Shown here in pieces: positions 51,273 to 60,809 of a DNA stretch of 64,000 nt (its first letter is position 1; every line of letters starts with the position of its first letter). The notes under the pieces were generated by a model, which ran no database searches, was not told the origin of the DNA, and saw only the letters and a program-made list of their open reading frames with translations. Location: contig JBDOIT010000002.1 in assembly GCA_047404135.1 (NCBI GenBank), forward strand, positions 1 through 64,000, read 5' to 3'. Origin of the DNA: JAHZKS01 sp047404135 (lineage in GTDB: Bacteria; Pseudomonadota; Alphaproteobacteria; Rickettsiales; JABSSG01). The position numbers were made by a program, and so were the translations under genes.

Positions 51273-51911
51273 CTATCTTCTCTTAAAATCAATTATAAAA
51301 ATAACAGTTAGAATTAATGCTAAACTAAACCATGTTATTGAATATTCTAAATGCCTGTTCGGAATACTCCTGATATCAAATGCCGTTTTCATTCCAGACA
51401 TCATATCATCTGGCTTACTTAACAGTATTAAATACGGAGCTACCTTCAATCCAGTATAGCTTGATATATCTTTATAGTTCAAACTAAACCACTCGTTTTT
51501 CAGCATATTATTGCTTGGGCCCATAATGCTCCCCTTGTATAAATCTACCAAACGTCCTTCTATTTCCTTTTTTGTTATCGAAATATTGCTATCTCTTTTC
51601 TTCTCAGACCATCCAAGGCTTATAAGTATGACAGAGCGGTCCTCCATTATTAATGGCACCAATGTTTCGTAACCTGGTTTATTGCCTAGTAATCGATAGT
51701 AATATATTATTTTAGGTGAGAAGAACCCCTCAACTCTAATTTTCTTATATTTATAAAATGGAAATTGCGATGAGTAATAAATATCTATGATTTCTTTATT
51801 CTCTTTTATAGTTTCTATAATTTGGTTCTTATGCTGCAATCTAAATATTTGCCAAACAGATAGCCCCAGAAGAATCGAAAGCATGGCGCAGAATAAAATG
51901 ATTTTCTTCAT
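51273..51911 (-). CDS. SURF1-family cytochrome oxidase assembly protein
   Basis: SURF1 assists heme a insertion into cytochrome c oxidase. The 212-residue protein has two membrane helices at the ends (about 3-20 and 190-208) and a periplasmic domain. The conserved GWQ-type site is SVWQIFRLQ at the N-terminus, and RHLEYSITWFSLA matches the C-terminal NxHLxYAxTWF motif. ATG 51911 is preferred to a TTG two codons earlier. It directly follows ctaE (7 bp), the common alphaproteobacterial order. Confidence 0.9.
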   Translation of the reverse strand: MKKIILFCAMLSILLGLSVWQIFRLQHKNQIIETIKENKEIIDIYYSSQFPFYKYKKIRVEGFFSPKIIYYYRLLGNKPGYETLVPLIMEDRSVILISLGWSEKKRDSNISITKKEIEGRLVDLYKGSIMGPSNNMLKNEWFSLNYKDISSYTGLKVAPYLILLSKPDDMMSGMKTAFDIRSIPNRHLEYSITWFSLALILTVIFIIDFKRR

Positions 51912-51918
51912 AAGCAAG

Positions 51919-52740
51919 CTATCCGCCCATCACATATACAAAGACGAATAAGAACAACCAAATCACATCAACGAAATGCCAATACCATGCAGCAAACTCA
52001 AATCCTAGATGCCCTCTACCCTCAGCAAAATGCCCATCCCGAGCACGGTATAAACACACAGCTAAAAATATTGTTCCTATTATCACATGCGCACCATGGA
52101 AACCAGTAATCATATAAAAATTCGAAGCAAAGATCCCATCCTTCCAATGAAATTCTGCATGATGATACTCATACATTTGTAACAAACTAAATACAACACC
52201 AAGTCCAACGGTGATAGATAATGCCTTCACTAATTCTTCTTGTTTATTGTCTATTAAAGCATGATGTGCCCAAGTCACTGTTGTGCCAGATAAAAGCAAA
52301 ATTAATGTATTTAAAAATGGTATATTCCAAGCATCTAAAAGCTTTATACCTTCAGGCGGCCATACGCCTTTTTTTACAGGCCATACTTCTCCATTTAATA
52401 TATCTGATGGGAATAAACTTGAATTAAAGAAGGACCAAAAGAATACAAAGAAAAACATCACTTCAGAGATTATAAATAATAGCATCCCTAAGCTAAGACC
52501 TTTACGAACAACTCTCGAGTGAGCCATATCAATGCGCCCCTCTCTAATAACCTCGTACCACCAATATGCCATCACAGAAGCTATAGATGCAAACCCCGCC
52601 AATAATGTGGGTATTCCAAATCTATATTCATGCATAAACATCACACCTCCAATAGCCAATATGAATAATGCCAATGCCGCCAATGCCGGTAAAGGGCTTG
52701 GATTTACTAAATGATATTTATGCTCCGCTTTATTACTCAC
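51919..52740 (-). CDS. ctaE: Cytochrome c oxidase subunit III
   Basis: Subunit III is part of the aa3-type oxidase core. The 273-residue protein has seven hydrophobic helices with family motifs WYEVIREGR, MFFFVFFWSFFNSSL, the WPPEGI loop, LLSGTTVTWAHHAL, ITGFHGAHVIIG and WYWHFVDVIWLFLF. Complete. With SURF1 behind it and SCO1 elsewhere, this supports oxygen respiration. Confidence 0.96.
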   Translation of the reverse strand: MSNKAEHKYHLVNPSPLPALAALALFILAIGGVMFMHEYRFGIPTLLAGFASIASVMAYWWYEVIREGRIDMAHSRVVRKGLSLGMLLFIISEVMFFFVFFWSFFNSSLFPSDILNGEVWPVKKGVWPPEGIKLLDAWNIPFLNTLILLLSGTTVTWAHHALIDNKQEELVKALSITVGLGVVFSLLQMYEYHHAEFHWKDGIFASNFYMITGFHGAHVIIGTIFLAVCLYRARDGHFAEGRGHLGFEFAAWYWHFVDVIWLFLFVFVYVMGG

Positions 52741-52988
52741 AACTCTCTCCTAAAAGGTTTCTAAGCCGAATATAAAATATTCTACATCCTTGTCCACAAT
52801 ATTTCAAAGAAGAAAATGATAAATGCCTGAATGTTATTTTAGTCACACCAATCAGAATACTATTCTTCTAATCAGGAACCTGCAATCTTCGTGCAACCTT
52901 ATGAGAAATCATAAAAAACAAAGTAGCTTGATTAATCCTACCCATTTTCCTATACTGCAAGTCATTTACAACAAAGTTTTATTAAAAA

Positions 52989-54203
52989 ATGCACAATCAT
53001 TTTGATAAAAAATATAATTTTTCTATACTGCTTTCGCTAATTCTTGGAGTAGGATTAGGTTACTATAATAACCCTACAATAAACGACATTTCCTCTTACT
53101 TCATTAAAGGATTTGTAAACTTACTTCAGTTTATCAGCTTGCCCATTATCTTCCTATCCCTTACAGCAGCTATTACAAAGCTAGATACAAAAGAATCTTT
53201 GAAAATGATTCTTGGGAAAACTTTAAAATACACCCTGCTCACAACTTTTATAGCAGCTATTATTGCTATGCTTGTGTACCAATTCATTCTTGTTGAAAAT
53301 ATCAGCATCATAGAAAATACGAGCTTGGGAGAAATTAAAAAATCAAACATTGCAAAATATTTGATCAATATCATTCCATCCAACATAGTGAATATTTTCG
53401 CTGAAAATAATATTATGGCCGTTGTTTTTTCTGCACTTTTAATGGGCATTACATCTCTATTTGTAGATACTCAGTATAAAACCAACATTAACCAGATCTT
53501 TACCTCTTTCTTCGAGCTGTTCATGAAAATTGCAATATTCGTATTAAAGCTAATGCCTTTTGTAATGTGGGCTTTTGCGATTGCATTTATAAAAGACACG
53601 CAATCTGGTTTTGCAATTTCAAGCCTTGCTTTCTATATCGCAGCAGTAGTTATCGCAAACATAGTGCAGACAGTTGTGGTACTTCCTATACTCTTAAAGA
53701 TAAAAGGTATTTCACCAACACAAACTTTCAAAGGAATGGTCCCAGCTTTAATTACAGCATTCTTTTCAAAATCTTCCAGCGCAACAATGCCAACTACAAT
53801 GCATTGTGTTAGTAACAATTTGAAGATAAATAAAAAAATTGCATCAATCACCGTGCCTCTATGTACTACGATCAATATGAATGCATGCGCAGGATTCATC
53901 TATATCACTGTATTATTCGTATCCCAGAGCAATGGTGTAATATTTGCAGAACTAGATTATGTCAGCTGGATATTCCTTGCCGTCATCGCAGCAGTCGGGA
54001 ATGCCGGAGTACCTATGGGATGTTTTTTTATGTCTTCCGCGTATTTAGCAAGCATGGGGGTTTCAACATATATGATGGGTATCATACTGCCTTTTTACAC
54101 AATATTAGATATGTTCGAAACCGCTATAAACGTCTGGTCTGATTCTTGCGTAACAAGCGTTGTCGCTAAGGAATCAGAAGAAGAGAACCTCAGCAAAGTT
54201 TAG
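52989..54203 (+). CDS. Dicarboxylate/amino acid:cation symporter (DAACS, GltP-like)
   Basis: The 404-residue membrane protein of the glutamate/aspartate transporter fold has the HP1 serine motif in TAFFSKSSSATMPTTM, the Na-binding helix 7 motif as TTINMNACAGF, and HP2 around GNAGVPMGCF. It likely imports glutamate, aspartate or C4-dicarboxylates, feeding the TCA cycle. Single-gene unit, convergent with the tandem-repeat protein gene. Confidence 0.9.
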   Translation: MHNHFDKKYNFSILLSLILGVGLGYYNNPTINDISSYFIKGFVNLLQFISLPIIFLSLTAAITKLDTKESLKMILGKTLKYTLLTTFIAAIIAMLVYQFILVENISIIENTSLGEIKKSNIAKYLINIIPSNIVNIFAENNIMAVVFSALLMGITSLFVDTQYKTNINQIFTSFFELFMKIAIFVLKLMPFVMWAFAIAFIKDTQSGFAISSLAFYIAAVVIANIVQTVVVLPILLKIKGISPTQTFKGMVPALITAFFSKSSSATMPTTMHCVSNNLKINKKIASITVPLCTTINMNACAGFIYITVLFVSQSNGVIFAELDYVSWIFLAVIAAVGNAGVPMGCFFMSSAYLASMGVSTYMMGIILPFYTILDMFETAINVWSDSCVTSVVAKESEEENLSKV

Positions 54204-54223
54204 TTCTTTTATGCTATCTATGG

Positions 54224-54254
54224 AATAAAAAAAATGCCCCAGCAAAGCCAGGGC
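54224..54254 (-). terminator. Terminator of the tandem-repeat protein gene
   Basis: On the minus strand, TGCCCTGGC and GCTGGGGCA pair as a 9-bp stem with a 3-nt loop and are followed by eight Ts. It lies 18 bp past the stop at 54272 and may serve the convergent symporter too. Confidence 0.85.
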
Positions 54255-54271
54255 AACTTTAAAGACTTATA

Positions 54272-54880
54272 CTAAGCCGTTGTGTCTTCAACTACTGGAG
54301 TTGCATCTCCTGTTGTTTCTGTTTTTGCTTCTTCTAGAGTCCAGCCAGACATTAAATTATCAAATTCTGCTTTAGAATTTGTAGCCCAATCTTTCAACTC
54401 ATCTTCAAAAAACTTTACTTGGTCATCACGCATTTGCTCATGAAATGATCTAGTTGTCTCTCTTGTTTGTTTCCAACTCTCTGTCATATTAGCTCTTTTT
54501 GCAGAAAGACTATCGAGACTGTTCTGATAGCTAACTCCAGCGTCAATAACCCTTTTGTCATTAAAGTGAAGATTTTGTGCATGAGTAGCATTAAGTGAAG
54601 TATCACTAGCTAAATATTCTGCATGTGACTTTTGTGTAAATTCTTCAATAAACTTACCAAACTTTGATTCAACTGACTCCAATTCATTAATTGCATCTTC
54701 TAAAGTTACTTCTGGTATCACAGGCTCTTTAACTACTTCAGGAGCAGCTGTAGTTGTTTCGTCTACTACTGTTTCTGTTGTTTCAGGAGCAGCTGTAGTT
54801 GTTTCGTCTACTACTGTTTCTGTTGTTTCAGGAGCAGCTGCAGTTGTTTCGTCTAATACTGTTTCTGTTGTTTCAGGCAT
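54272..54880 (-). CDS. Acidic tandem-repeat protein of unknown function
   Basis: The 202-residue protein opens with three 15-residue repeats of the type PETTETVVDETTTAA. A Glu/Val segment follows, then a long charged, probably coiled-coil region (about 55-180), and an acidic Thr-rich end. There is no signal peptide or membrane helix. I recognise no family. The design recalls the acidic tandem-repeat effectors of Anaplasmataceae, but no sequence match is claimed. It is a monocistronic gene with its own terminator. Confidence 0.75.
   Translation of the reverse strand: MPETTETVLDETTAAAPETTETVVDETTTAAPETTETVVDETTTAAPEVVKEPVIPEVTLEDAINELESVESKFGKFIEEFTQKSHAEYLASDTSLNATHAQNLHFNDKRVIDAGVSYQNSLDSLSAKRANMTESWKQTRETTRSFHEQMRDDQVKFFEDELKDWATNSKAEFDNLMSGWTLEEAKTETTGDATPVVEDTTA
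54743..54877 (-). repeat. Three 45-bp in-frame tandem repeats
   Basis: Three adjacent 45-bp units encode PETTETV(L/V)DETT(A/T)A(A). Two are identical at the protein level; the first differs at two positions. Copy number may vary between strains. Confidence 0.93.
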
Positions 54881-54963
54881 AAATCCCTCTGAGATTAAAA
54901 GTTATAAGAATATAGCTTTGCAACTATAGATAGAAATACTATCCTGAATAAATCCCTCCTTCA

Positions 54964-55331
54964 ATGTCAAAAAGGATTTTTCTTACAGCTCTTGAAGAAA
55001 TCCATAATGCTATGCTAAAAGATCACATATTTAGGATTTATAATAAAGCATTGATAGAGAAGAATGTAGATAAAACAACTGTTTGTTATATTCCTTCTCT
55101 TGCACAAGAAATGCACAGGGATTCTGAAGATATCGGACAAATAGACACGAAACCTCTAAAACACCTTCTTTATCTACAGATAATATTGCAAAAGTACCGG
55201 TGAATTTCTACGCATTAGAAATAGCACTATATAGTTGCTCAGTAAAAAAGTACTATAATTTAAACCTAGGTTTTTCTGATGGTAGTCTTTTTTATCTATT
55301 TTATAAATACAGCACTCACCTAAAATATTGA
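54964..55331 (+). pseudogene. Possible frameshifted small gene of unknown function
   Basis: An ATG frame from 54964 runs 79 codons (MSKRIFLTALEEIHNAML...) to 55203. An overlapping frame that is open from about 55128 continues in coding-like sequence (VPVNFYALEIALYSCSVKKY, then NLNLGFSDGSLFYLFYKY) to a TGA at 55329. A single indel between about 55128 and 55190 would join them into a product of about 122 residues. No Shine-Dalgarno or family is seen. Alternatively only the first part is a real small protein. Confidence 0.35.
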
Positions 55332-55344
55332 GGGTGCCCTGACA

Positions 55345-55467
55345 ATGCTCTATGGAAACTATACAAGAATTGGCAGGAGCGGAAGGAACTGCGTCTTAAT
55401 GGCCATCTACGAAGATACAGTAGAAGTGGCTGGTAAGATTACGGATGCAGAAGATGCATTTCATTAA
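55345..55467 (+). CDS. Possible small ORF, unknown
   Basis: A 40-codon frame from ATG 55345 ends AIYEDTVEVAGKITDAEDAFH. An internal ATG at 55399 has GGAAGGA upstream at loose spacing. Composition looks coding, but the frame is short and has no recognised relatives. It may be a fragment of the same decayed locus. Confidence 0.2.
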   Translation: MLYGNYTRIGRSGRNCVLMAIYEDTVEVAGKITDAEDAFH

Positions 55468-55520
55468 TAGCTTTAATATATCTTCAGAAAAAATAAGTGT
55501 AAGTCTTTTAGCGCCCTTTT

Positions 55521-56129
55521 TTATTGTCCTATTCCTAAAAACTCAGCCTTTACTCCACCAACTATCATCTCAACCGCTATAGCACCCAGAATAATAGCCA
55601 TGATTCTTGTAATAATTGTAATCCCTGTTTTTCCCATAATTTTATTTATAAAATTAGAGGCAGCAAGTATTATAAAAGTTATAGCAGAAGCACATACAAT
55701 AGCTAGAACTATCGCTTCAAAATCACTCATACCATGAGCATTGGAAGAAAATGCTATTGTTTTGCTAATAGATCCAGGTCCAGCCATAATAGGTAATGCC
55801 AATGGAACTATAGCAGGGTTAGAATGCTTCTCCTCAGGGATCTCAGAAGTCTTCGAGTGCATCATAGATAGTGCAATCATTCCAATTAATATTCCTCCAG
55901 CTATTTGAAAACCTCCAACACTTATACCAAAAACTGCAAGAGCAGCTTTACCAGAATATGCAGCTAAAACCAATATTACTAAGACAGCTAAAGAAGAAAA
56001 GAATGCTATCTTTATCTGTTCTGACTTTGAATCACCTCTGGTCAAGGATAAGAAGATCGGAAGAGTAACCAGTGGATTCATTATTGCCATCAACCCAGCA
56101 AAGAATTTAAAAAACAAAACGTAATTCAT
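55521..56129 (-). CDS. MarC family integral membrane protein
   Basis: The 202-residue protein has six hydrophobic helices and the MarC/UPF0056 features: AIMNPLVTLPIFLSLT near the N-terminus, GGILIGMIALSMM mid-protein, and PLALPIMAGPGSIS. Despite its name, MarC is not linked to antibiotic resistance and its function is unknown. It lies 48 bp after lipA on the same strand and may be read from the pdh operon. Confidence 0.88.
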   Translation of the reverse strand: MNYVLFFKFFAGLMAIMNPLVTLPIFLSLTRGDSKSEQIKIAFFSSLAVLVILVLAAYSGKAALAVFGISVGGFQIAGGILIGMIALSMMHSKTSEIPEEKHSNPAIVPLALPIMAGPGSISKTIAFSSNAHGMSDFEAIVLAIVCASAITFIILAASNFINKIMGKTGITIITRIMAIILGAIAVEMIVGGVKAEFLGIGQ

Positions 56130-56177
56130 AATAATATCTAATAGAATACTTATATTAACATTCTATTTCTTCAACTA

Positions 56178-57116
56178 TTAGTTATACAATGTTTTTTCTC
56201 TTTCTGCTCTCAATTTTTTGAAATCATCCCCTGCGTGATAAGAAGACCTTGTCAGCGGAGATGATGAAACCATGAGGAACCCCTTTGATTTCGCCATACG
56301 TGCGTAATACTCAAACTCTTCTGGCTCAACATATTTTTCTACTTTCGCATGCTTGCTGGATGGCTGCAGATACTGACCTATCGTAATGAAATCTACATTT
56401 GCAGTTCGCATATCGTCCATCACCTGCAATATCTCGTCCTTCTTCTCACCAAGCCCAACCATCAGTCCTGACTTTGTGAATATAGTAGGGTCTAACTCCT
56501 TCACGCGCTCAAGCAAACGTATAGAGTGAAAATACCTCGCACCTGGGCGAACATTGTGGTACAGGCCCGGTACAGTCTCGATATTATGATTAAACACGTC
56601 TGGTTTCGCTTTTACTACCTTCTCAAGTGCACCTTCCTTTCGCAAAAAGTCTGGGGTTAAAATCTCAATTGTTGTCTTCGGAGAAAATGTTCTGATTTTC
56701 TGTATACATTCCACGAAATGACCGGCTCCTCCATCATCAAGATCATCTCTATCAACAGATGTAATGACAATATGTGATAGACCTAACTTCCCCGCAGTTA
56801 ACGCTACCCTATCCGGCTCGTGTGGGTCTAATTTATCAGGAATGCCTGTTTCAATGTTACAAAATGAGCAGTTTCTTGTACAAACAGAACCAAGAATCAT
56901 CACAGTAGCATGCTTCTTTTCCCAACACTCACCAATATTAGGACACGCTGCCTCCTGGCAAACCGTGTTCAATTTTAAATCATCGATAATTGCCTTAGTC
57001 TTCTGGTATTTCTTTGAAATAGGAGCTTTTACACGAATCCAATATGGCTTTTTGAGCAAAGTTTTCTCACCAGTAGGATTTGCTAGCTTTTTAATTTTTG
57101 GTGCAGTTAAGGTCAT
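56178..57116 (-). CDS. lipA: Lipoyl synthase
   Basis: LipA inserts two sulfurs into octanoyl groups on E2 and H-protein subunits (radical SAM). The 312-residue protein has the auxiliary [4Fe-4S] motif [12 protein letters not shown], the radical-[11 protein letters not shown], and the C-terminal RSSYHAG whose Ser binds the auxiliary cluster. It follows lpdA by 14 bp, placing cofactor synthesis with the enzyme that needs it. Confidence 0.96.
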   Translation of the reverse strand: MTLTAPKIKKLANPTGEKTLLKKPYWIRVKAPISKKYQKTKAIIDDLKLNTVCQEAACPNIGECWEKKHATVMILGSVCTRNCSFCNIETGIPDKLDPHEPDRVALTAGKLGLSHIVITSVDRDDLDDGGAGHFVECIQKIRTFSPKTTIEILTPDFLRKEGALEKVVKAKPDVFNHNIETVPGLYHNVRPGARYFHSIRLLERVKELDPTIFTKSGLMVGLGEKKDEILQVMDDMRTANVDFITIGQYLQPSSKHAKVEKYVEPEEFEYYARMAKSKGFLMVSSSPLTRSSYHAGDDFKKLRAEREKTLYN

Positions 57117-57130
57117 AAATACCTCACTAA

Positions 57131-58507
57131 TTATATATGAATTGCTCTACCATAAGCATTCAGCACAGATTCGTGCATAGACTCAGATAGAGTTGGATGT
57201 GGGAATATTGTGTGCATCAATTCTTCTTCTGTAGTCTCCATCCCTATAGCTACTACATATCCTTGAATCATCTCTGTCACCTCAGCGCCAACCATGTGCG
57301 CACCTAATAACTCTCCAGTTTTTTCATCAAATATAGTTTTGACAAATCCATTTGTATCACCCAGTGCAATAGCTTTACCATTAGCTATGAATGGGAATTT
57401 ACCAACCTTTATTGCATATCCCCGCTCTTTTGCCTGGTCTTCAGTAAGACCAACACTTGCAACCTGTGGCATTGCATATGTACATCCAGGAATTATCTCC
57501 TTCTTCATAGGATGAACCTTCTTCTGTCCTGCAATTTTCTCAATACATATTACACCTTCATGGCTAGCTTTATGAGCAAGCCACGGAGCACCCGCAACAT
57601 CTCCAATAGCATAAATCCCTTGTTCGCTAGTTTCACACCATTGGTTTGTACGAATACTTCCTTTGTCTAGTTGAACTTTTGTATTCTCCAAACCCAACTC
57701 TTCTGTGTTTGCTTGAATACCAACAGCCATAATAATAGAGTCAAAATCTTCTTTGATCTCTTTTTTTCCATTAATAATCTTTGCTGTAACTTTATTCTTT
57801 TTCTTTTCTACAGAATCAAGCTTTGCACCAACTAAAATTCTCATTCCTTGAGATTCAAAAGATTTCTTCATGAAAGCAGATACTTCCCTATCTTCCACCG
57901 GCATAATTTTATCTGCAATTTCTACTATAGTTACTTCAGCTCCCATATTTCTATAGAAACTTGCAAACTCTACACCTATGGCACCAGATCCAACTACTAA
58001 TAATTTCTTGGGGAATTTCTGAGGTGTCATAGCCTCCTTATATGTCATAATCAAATCACCATCTGGCTCAAGACCTGGGAGGATACGCGCCCTAGCACCC
58101 GTTGCAATTATTATATGCTTTGCTTCTATTTTGTTAGATGCAACTGAAACCTTACCTGTAGATAGAATCTTCGCTGTTCCTTTAATAACATCAATCTTAT
58201 TTTTCTTCATCAAATGATCTATTCCAGATGAAAGCTTAGACGATACTTTTCTCGAACGATTTACAATCTTCTTAATATCAAATTCAACGCCTTTTACCTT
58301 TATTCCGAATTGATCTGCATTCTGAATTAAGTGATGAACCTCAGAGGATCTAAGCAAAGATTTTGTTGGGATACAACCCCAATTCAAACAAACACCTCCC
58401 ATTTTATCTTTCTCAATAACGATGGTTTTGAGTCCTAATTGAGCGGCTCTTATAGCAGCTACATACCCACCAGGTCCTCCGCCAATCACTAAAACGTCGT
58501 ATTTCAT
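57131..58507 (-). CDS. lpdA: Dihydrolipoamide dehydrogenase (E3)
   Basis: E3 reoxidises dihydrolipoamide with NAD. The 458-residue flavoprotein has the FAD motif [17 protein letters not shown], the redox disulfide C40/C45 in [14 protein letters not shown], the NAD motif [17 protein letters not shown], the second FAD motif [16 protein letters not shown], and the C-terminal His-Glu in HPHPTLSE-type context (FPHPTLSES). Position within the pdh block indicates it serves pyruvate dehydrogenase. Confidence 0.96.
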   Translation of the reverse strand: MKYDVLVIGGGPGGYVAAIRAAQLGLKTIVIEKDKMGGVCLNWGCIPTKSLLRSSEVHHLIQNADQFGIKVKGVEFDIKKIVNRSRKVSSKLSSGIDHLMKKNKIDVIKGTAKILSTGKVSVASNKIEAKHIIIATGARARILPGLEPDGDLIMTYKEAMTPQKFPKKLLVVGSGAIGVEFASFYRNMGAEVTIVEIADKIMPVEDREVSAFMKKSFESQGMRILVGAKLDSVEKKKNKVTAKIINGKKEIKEDFDSIIMAVGIQANTEELGLENTKVQLDKGSIRTNQWCETSEQGIYAIGDVAGAPWLAHKASHEGVICIEKIAGQKKVHPMKKEIIPGCTYAMPQVASVGLTEDQAKERGYAIKVGKFPFIANGKAIALGDTNGFVKTIFDEKTGELLGAHMVGAEVTEMIQGYVVAIGMETTEEELMHTIFPHPTLSESMHESVLNAYGRAIHI

Positions 58508-58520
58508 TTTATTACTCCTT

Positions 58521-59798
58521 TTAGATTAATAGTCTAGATGGGTTCTCAATTAAATCTTTTGCCGCATTTACAAATATCGCAGCAACCGCACCATCAACAA
58601 CTCTATGATCACAAGAAATTGTGATATTCATTAGACTTACCAAAGCAATATCACCATCTTGAACGCCCACTTCTTGTCTAGCAGCACCTACTGAGAAAAT
58701 ACTACTTTGAGGAGGATTAATGATAGCATTAAATTGCTTAATTCCGTACATTCCTAGATTAGAGATAGTTACACTTCCACCTTGAAATTCATCCGGAGCA
58801 AGTGTTCCATTATTAGCTTTCGCAGCCAAAGCCTTCATCTCTTTAGAAATATTGAATATATCTTTTTGGTCAGCATTCCTTATAATAGGAGTGACCAAGC
58901 CATCCGCTATTGCAACAGCGACAGAAACATCTACATTATTATGCTGAATTATAGAAGTCTTGTTCCACATAGTATTTGCTTCAGGAACTGCAGCTAGAGC
59001 TTTTGCAATCGCCTTAATCACAAGATCATTCACAGAAATCTTAAACTCTGGATTTTTAGGATCCGCAGTTCCATTGATCTCCCTTCTCATCTCAAGCAAC
59101 TTATCTACGTTACAATCTACTGATAGATAGAAATGTGGAATATTTTGCTTAGACTCAGATAACCTTGTTGCAATAATCCCTCTCATTGTGGACAAAGGTA
59201 TCTCCGAAGTTTCAGGTGTAATACGAGTCACGTGACCAGACATGCCCGTACCGCCGCCTCTTCCTATCATCTTAAGAACATCTTCTTTTACAACACGACC
59301 TTTAGGGCCAGTTCCTTGCAAACCCTCTAATGCTACATTATTTTGTTGACCTAGTTTTCTTGCCAAAGGAGATGCATTAACTCTACCTCCCGCTGAAGGC
59401 GCTGCTTGCGGCTGAGCCTCTTCTGCTTTTGGCTCTTCTTTGTGCGCAGGTTCCTCTGCTTTATCTTCAGATTCCTTATCTTGTGCTTCAGAATCTTTTG
59501 TATCAGATTTCTCTTCTGCTCCAACTGCTTCATCTTTAATAGCAGATCTATCCTCGCCATCTTCAAGAAGAACAGCGATTGTACTCCCAACTTTCACAGC
59601 TTTTGTTCCCGCTGGTACTACTATTTTGCCAAGAACACCTTCATCAACAGCCTCTACTTCCATAGTGGCTTTGTCGGTTTCAATTTCTGCGATAACATCA
59701 CCAGAAGATACTTTATCTCCTTCCTTCTTGTGCCATTCAGACAAGTTCCCCTCAGTCATTGTTGGGGATAGTGCGGGCATTAAAATTTTTATTGGCAT
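58521..59798 (-). CDS. pdhC: Pyruvate dehydrogenase E2 (dihydrolipoamide acetyltransferase)
   Basis: E2 transfers the acetyl group to CoA. The 425-residue protein has one lipoyl domain with lipoyl-Lys K43 in ETDKATMEVEA, an acidic Glu/Lys/Ala linker, a peripheral-subunit-binding domain (NASPLARKLG), and the catalytic core ending in SCDHRVVDGAVAA with the active-site His. Lipoylation would be done by the adjacent LipA product. Confidence 0.96.
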   Translation of the reverse strand: MPIKILMPALSPTMTEGNLSEWHKKEGDKVSSGDVIAEIETDKATMEVEAVDEGVLGKIVVPAGTKAVKVGSTIAVLLEDGEDRSAIKDEAVGAEEKSDTKDSEAQDKESEDKAEEPAHKEEPKAEEAQPQAAPSAGGRVNASPLARKLGQQNNVALEGLQGTGPKGRVVKEDVLKMIGRGGGTGMSGHVTRITPETSEIPLSTMRGIIATRLSESKQNIPHFYLSVDCNVDKLLEMRREINGTADPKNPEFKISVNDLVIKAIAKALAAVPEANTMWNKTSIIQHNNVDVSVAVAIADGLVTPIIRNADQKDIFNISKEMKALAAKANNGTLAPDEFQGGSVTISNLGMYGIKQFNAIINPPQSSIFSVGAARQEVGVQDGDIALVSLMNITISCDHRVVDGAVAAIFVNAAKDLIENPSRLLI

Positions 59799-59828
59799 AA
59801 CTCGATACTCTCCTAATAATTATAAAAA

Positions 59829-60800
59829 TTATCTATAACAAACTTTCCTACAAGCATCGATTATATTCTCGACCTGCGGCAATGCAAGCTTTTCTAGATT
59901 TTCTGCATAAGGCAAAGGAGTTTCCTCAGCATTTACATTTTCTGGAGGAGAATCAAGATAATCAAAAGCCTCTTTTACAACCAAACTGGAGATAGATGCC
60001 CCGAGACTCGCGAAGAACCACCCCTCTTCTACGGTAACAAGTCTATTGGTTTTCATTACAGAATTGATAATTGTTTGTGTATCTAAAGGCCTCAATGTCC
60101 TTAGATCTATAACTTCTGCACTAATCCCTGAATTTTCTAATTCTTCAGCTGCCTTTAAAGCGCTACCTACTTGAAAAGAAAAAGCTACAATCGTTACATC
60201 AGTACCTTCTTTCACTATATTTGACTTACCTAGAGGTATCTCTTTATCCTCAATATCAAAACTCTCACCATATAGCAATTCATGTTCCAAAAATACCACA
60301 GGAGAATTTTCACGTATCGCAGATTTTAGAAGAGCTTTAGCATCTGTAGCGCTGTAAGGTGCTACAACTTTTAAACCTGGTATATTTGAGTACCAACTAG
60401 CAAAACATTGTGAGTGCTGCGCTCCAACCCTAGATGCCGCACCGTTAGGCCCCCTAAATACGATAGGACAGCTAATAGCCCCACCAGACATATACTTTGT
60501 CTTAGCAGCAGAGTTTATAATTTGATCTATTGCTTGCATAGCAAAGTTAAAAGTCATAAATTCCACTATAGGACGCAATCCCGCTATTGCAGCCCCAACA
60601 CCAATACCCGCAAAACCATGCTCGGTAATAGTTGTATCTATTACTCTCTTCGGGCCGAATTCATCCAAAAGCCCCTGGCTCACTTTATAAGCGCCTTGGT
60701 ATTCGGCAACTTCTTCACCCATCAAAAAGACCTTCTTGTCTTTTCTCATTTCCTCAGCCATAGCATCTCTCAATGCTTCCCTTACAGTAATCTTTGTCAT
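59829..60800 (-). CDS. pdhB: Pyruvate dehydrogenase E1 beta subunit
   Basis: This subunit forms the E1 heterotetramer with PdhA and binds the pyrimidine of ThDP. The 323-residue protein shows [33 protein letters not shown] (catalytic Glu), the [17 protein letters not shown] loop, and the C-terminal transketolase-like domain ([11 protein letters not shown]). It lacks the N-terminal lipoyl domain that some alphaproteobacterial PdhB proteins carry. Starts 9 bp after pdhA. Confidence 0.96.
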   Translation of the reverse strand: MTKITVREALRDAMAEEMRKDKKVFLMGEEVAEYQGAYKVSQGLLDEFGPKRVIDTTITEHGFAGIGVGAAIAGLRPIVEFMTFNFAMQAIDQIINSAAKTKYMSGGAISCPIVFRGPNGAASRVGAQHSQCFASWYSNIPGLKVVAPYSATDAKALLKSAIRENSPVVFLEHELLYGESFDIEDKEIPLGKSNIVKEGTDVTIVAFSFQVGSALKAAEELENSGISAEVIDLRTLRPLDTQTIINSVMKTNRLVTVEEGWFFASLGASISSLVVKEAFDYLDSPPENVNAEETPLPYAENLEKLALPQVENIIDACRKVCYR

Positions 60801-60809
60801 ATTCTACTA

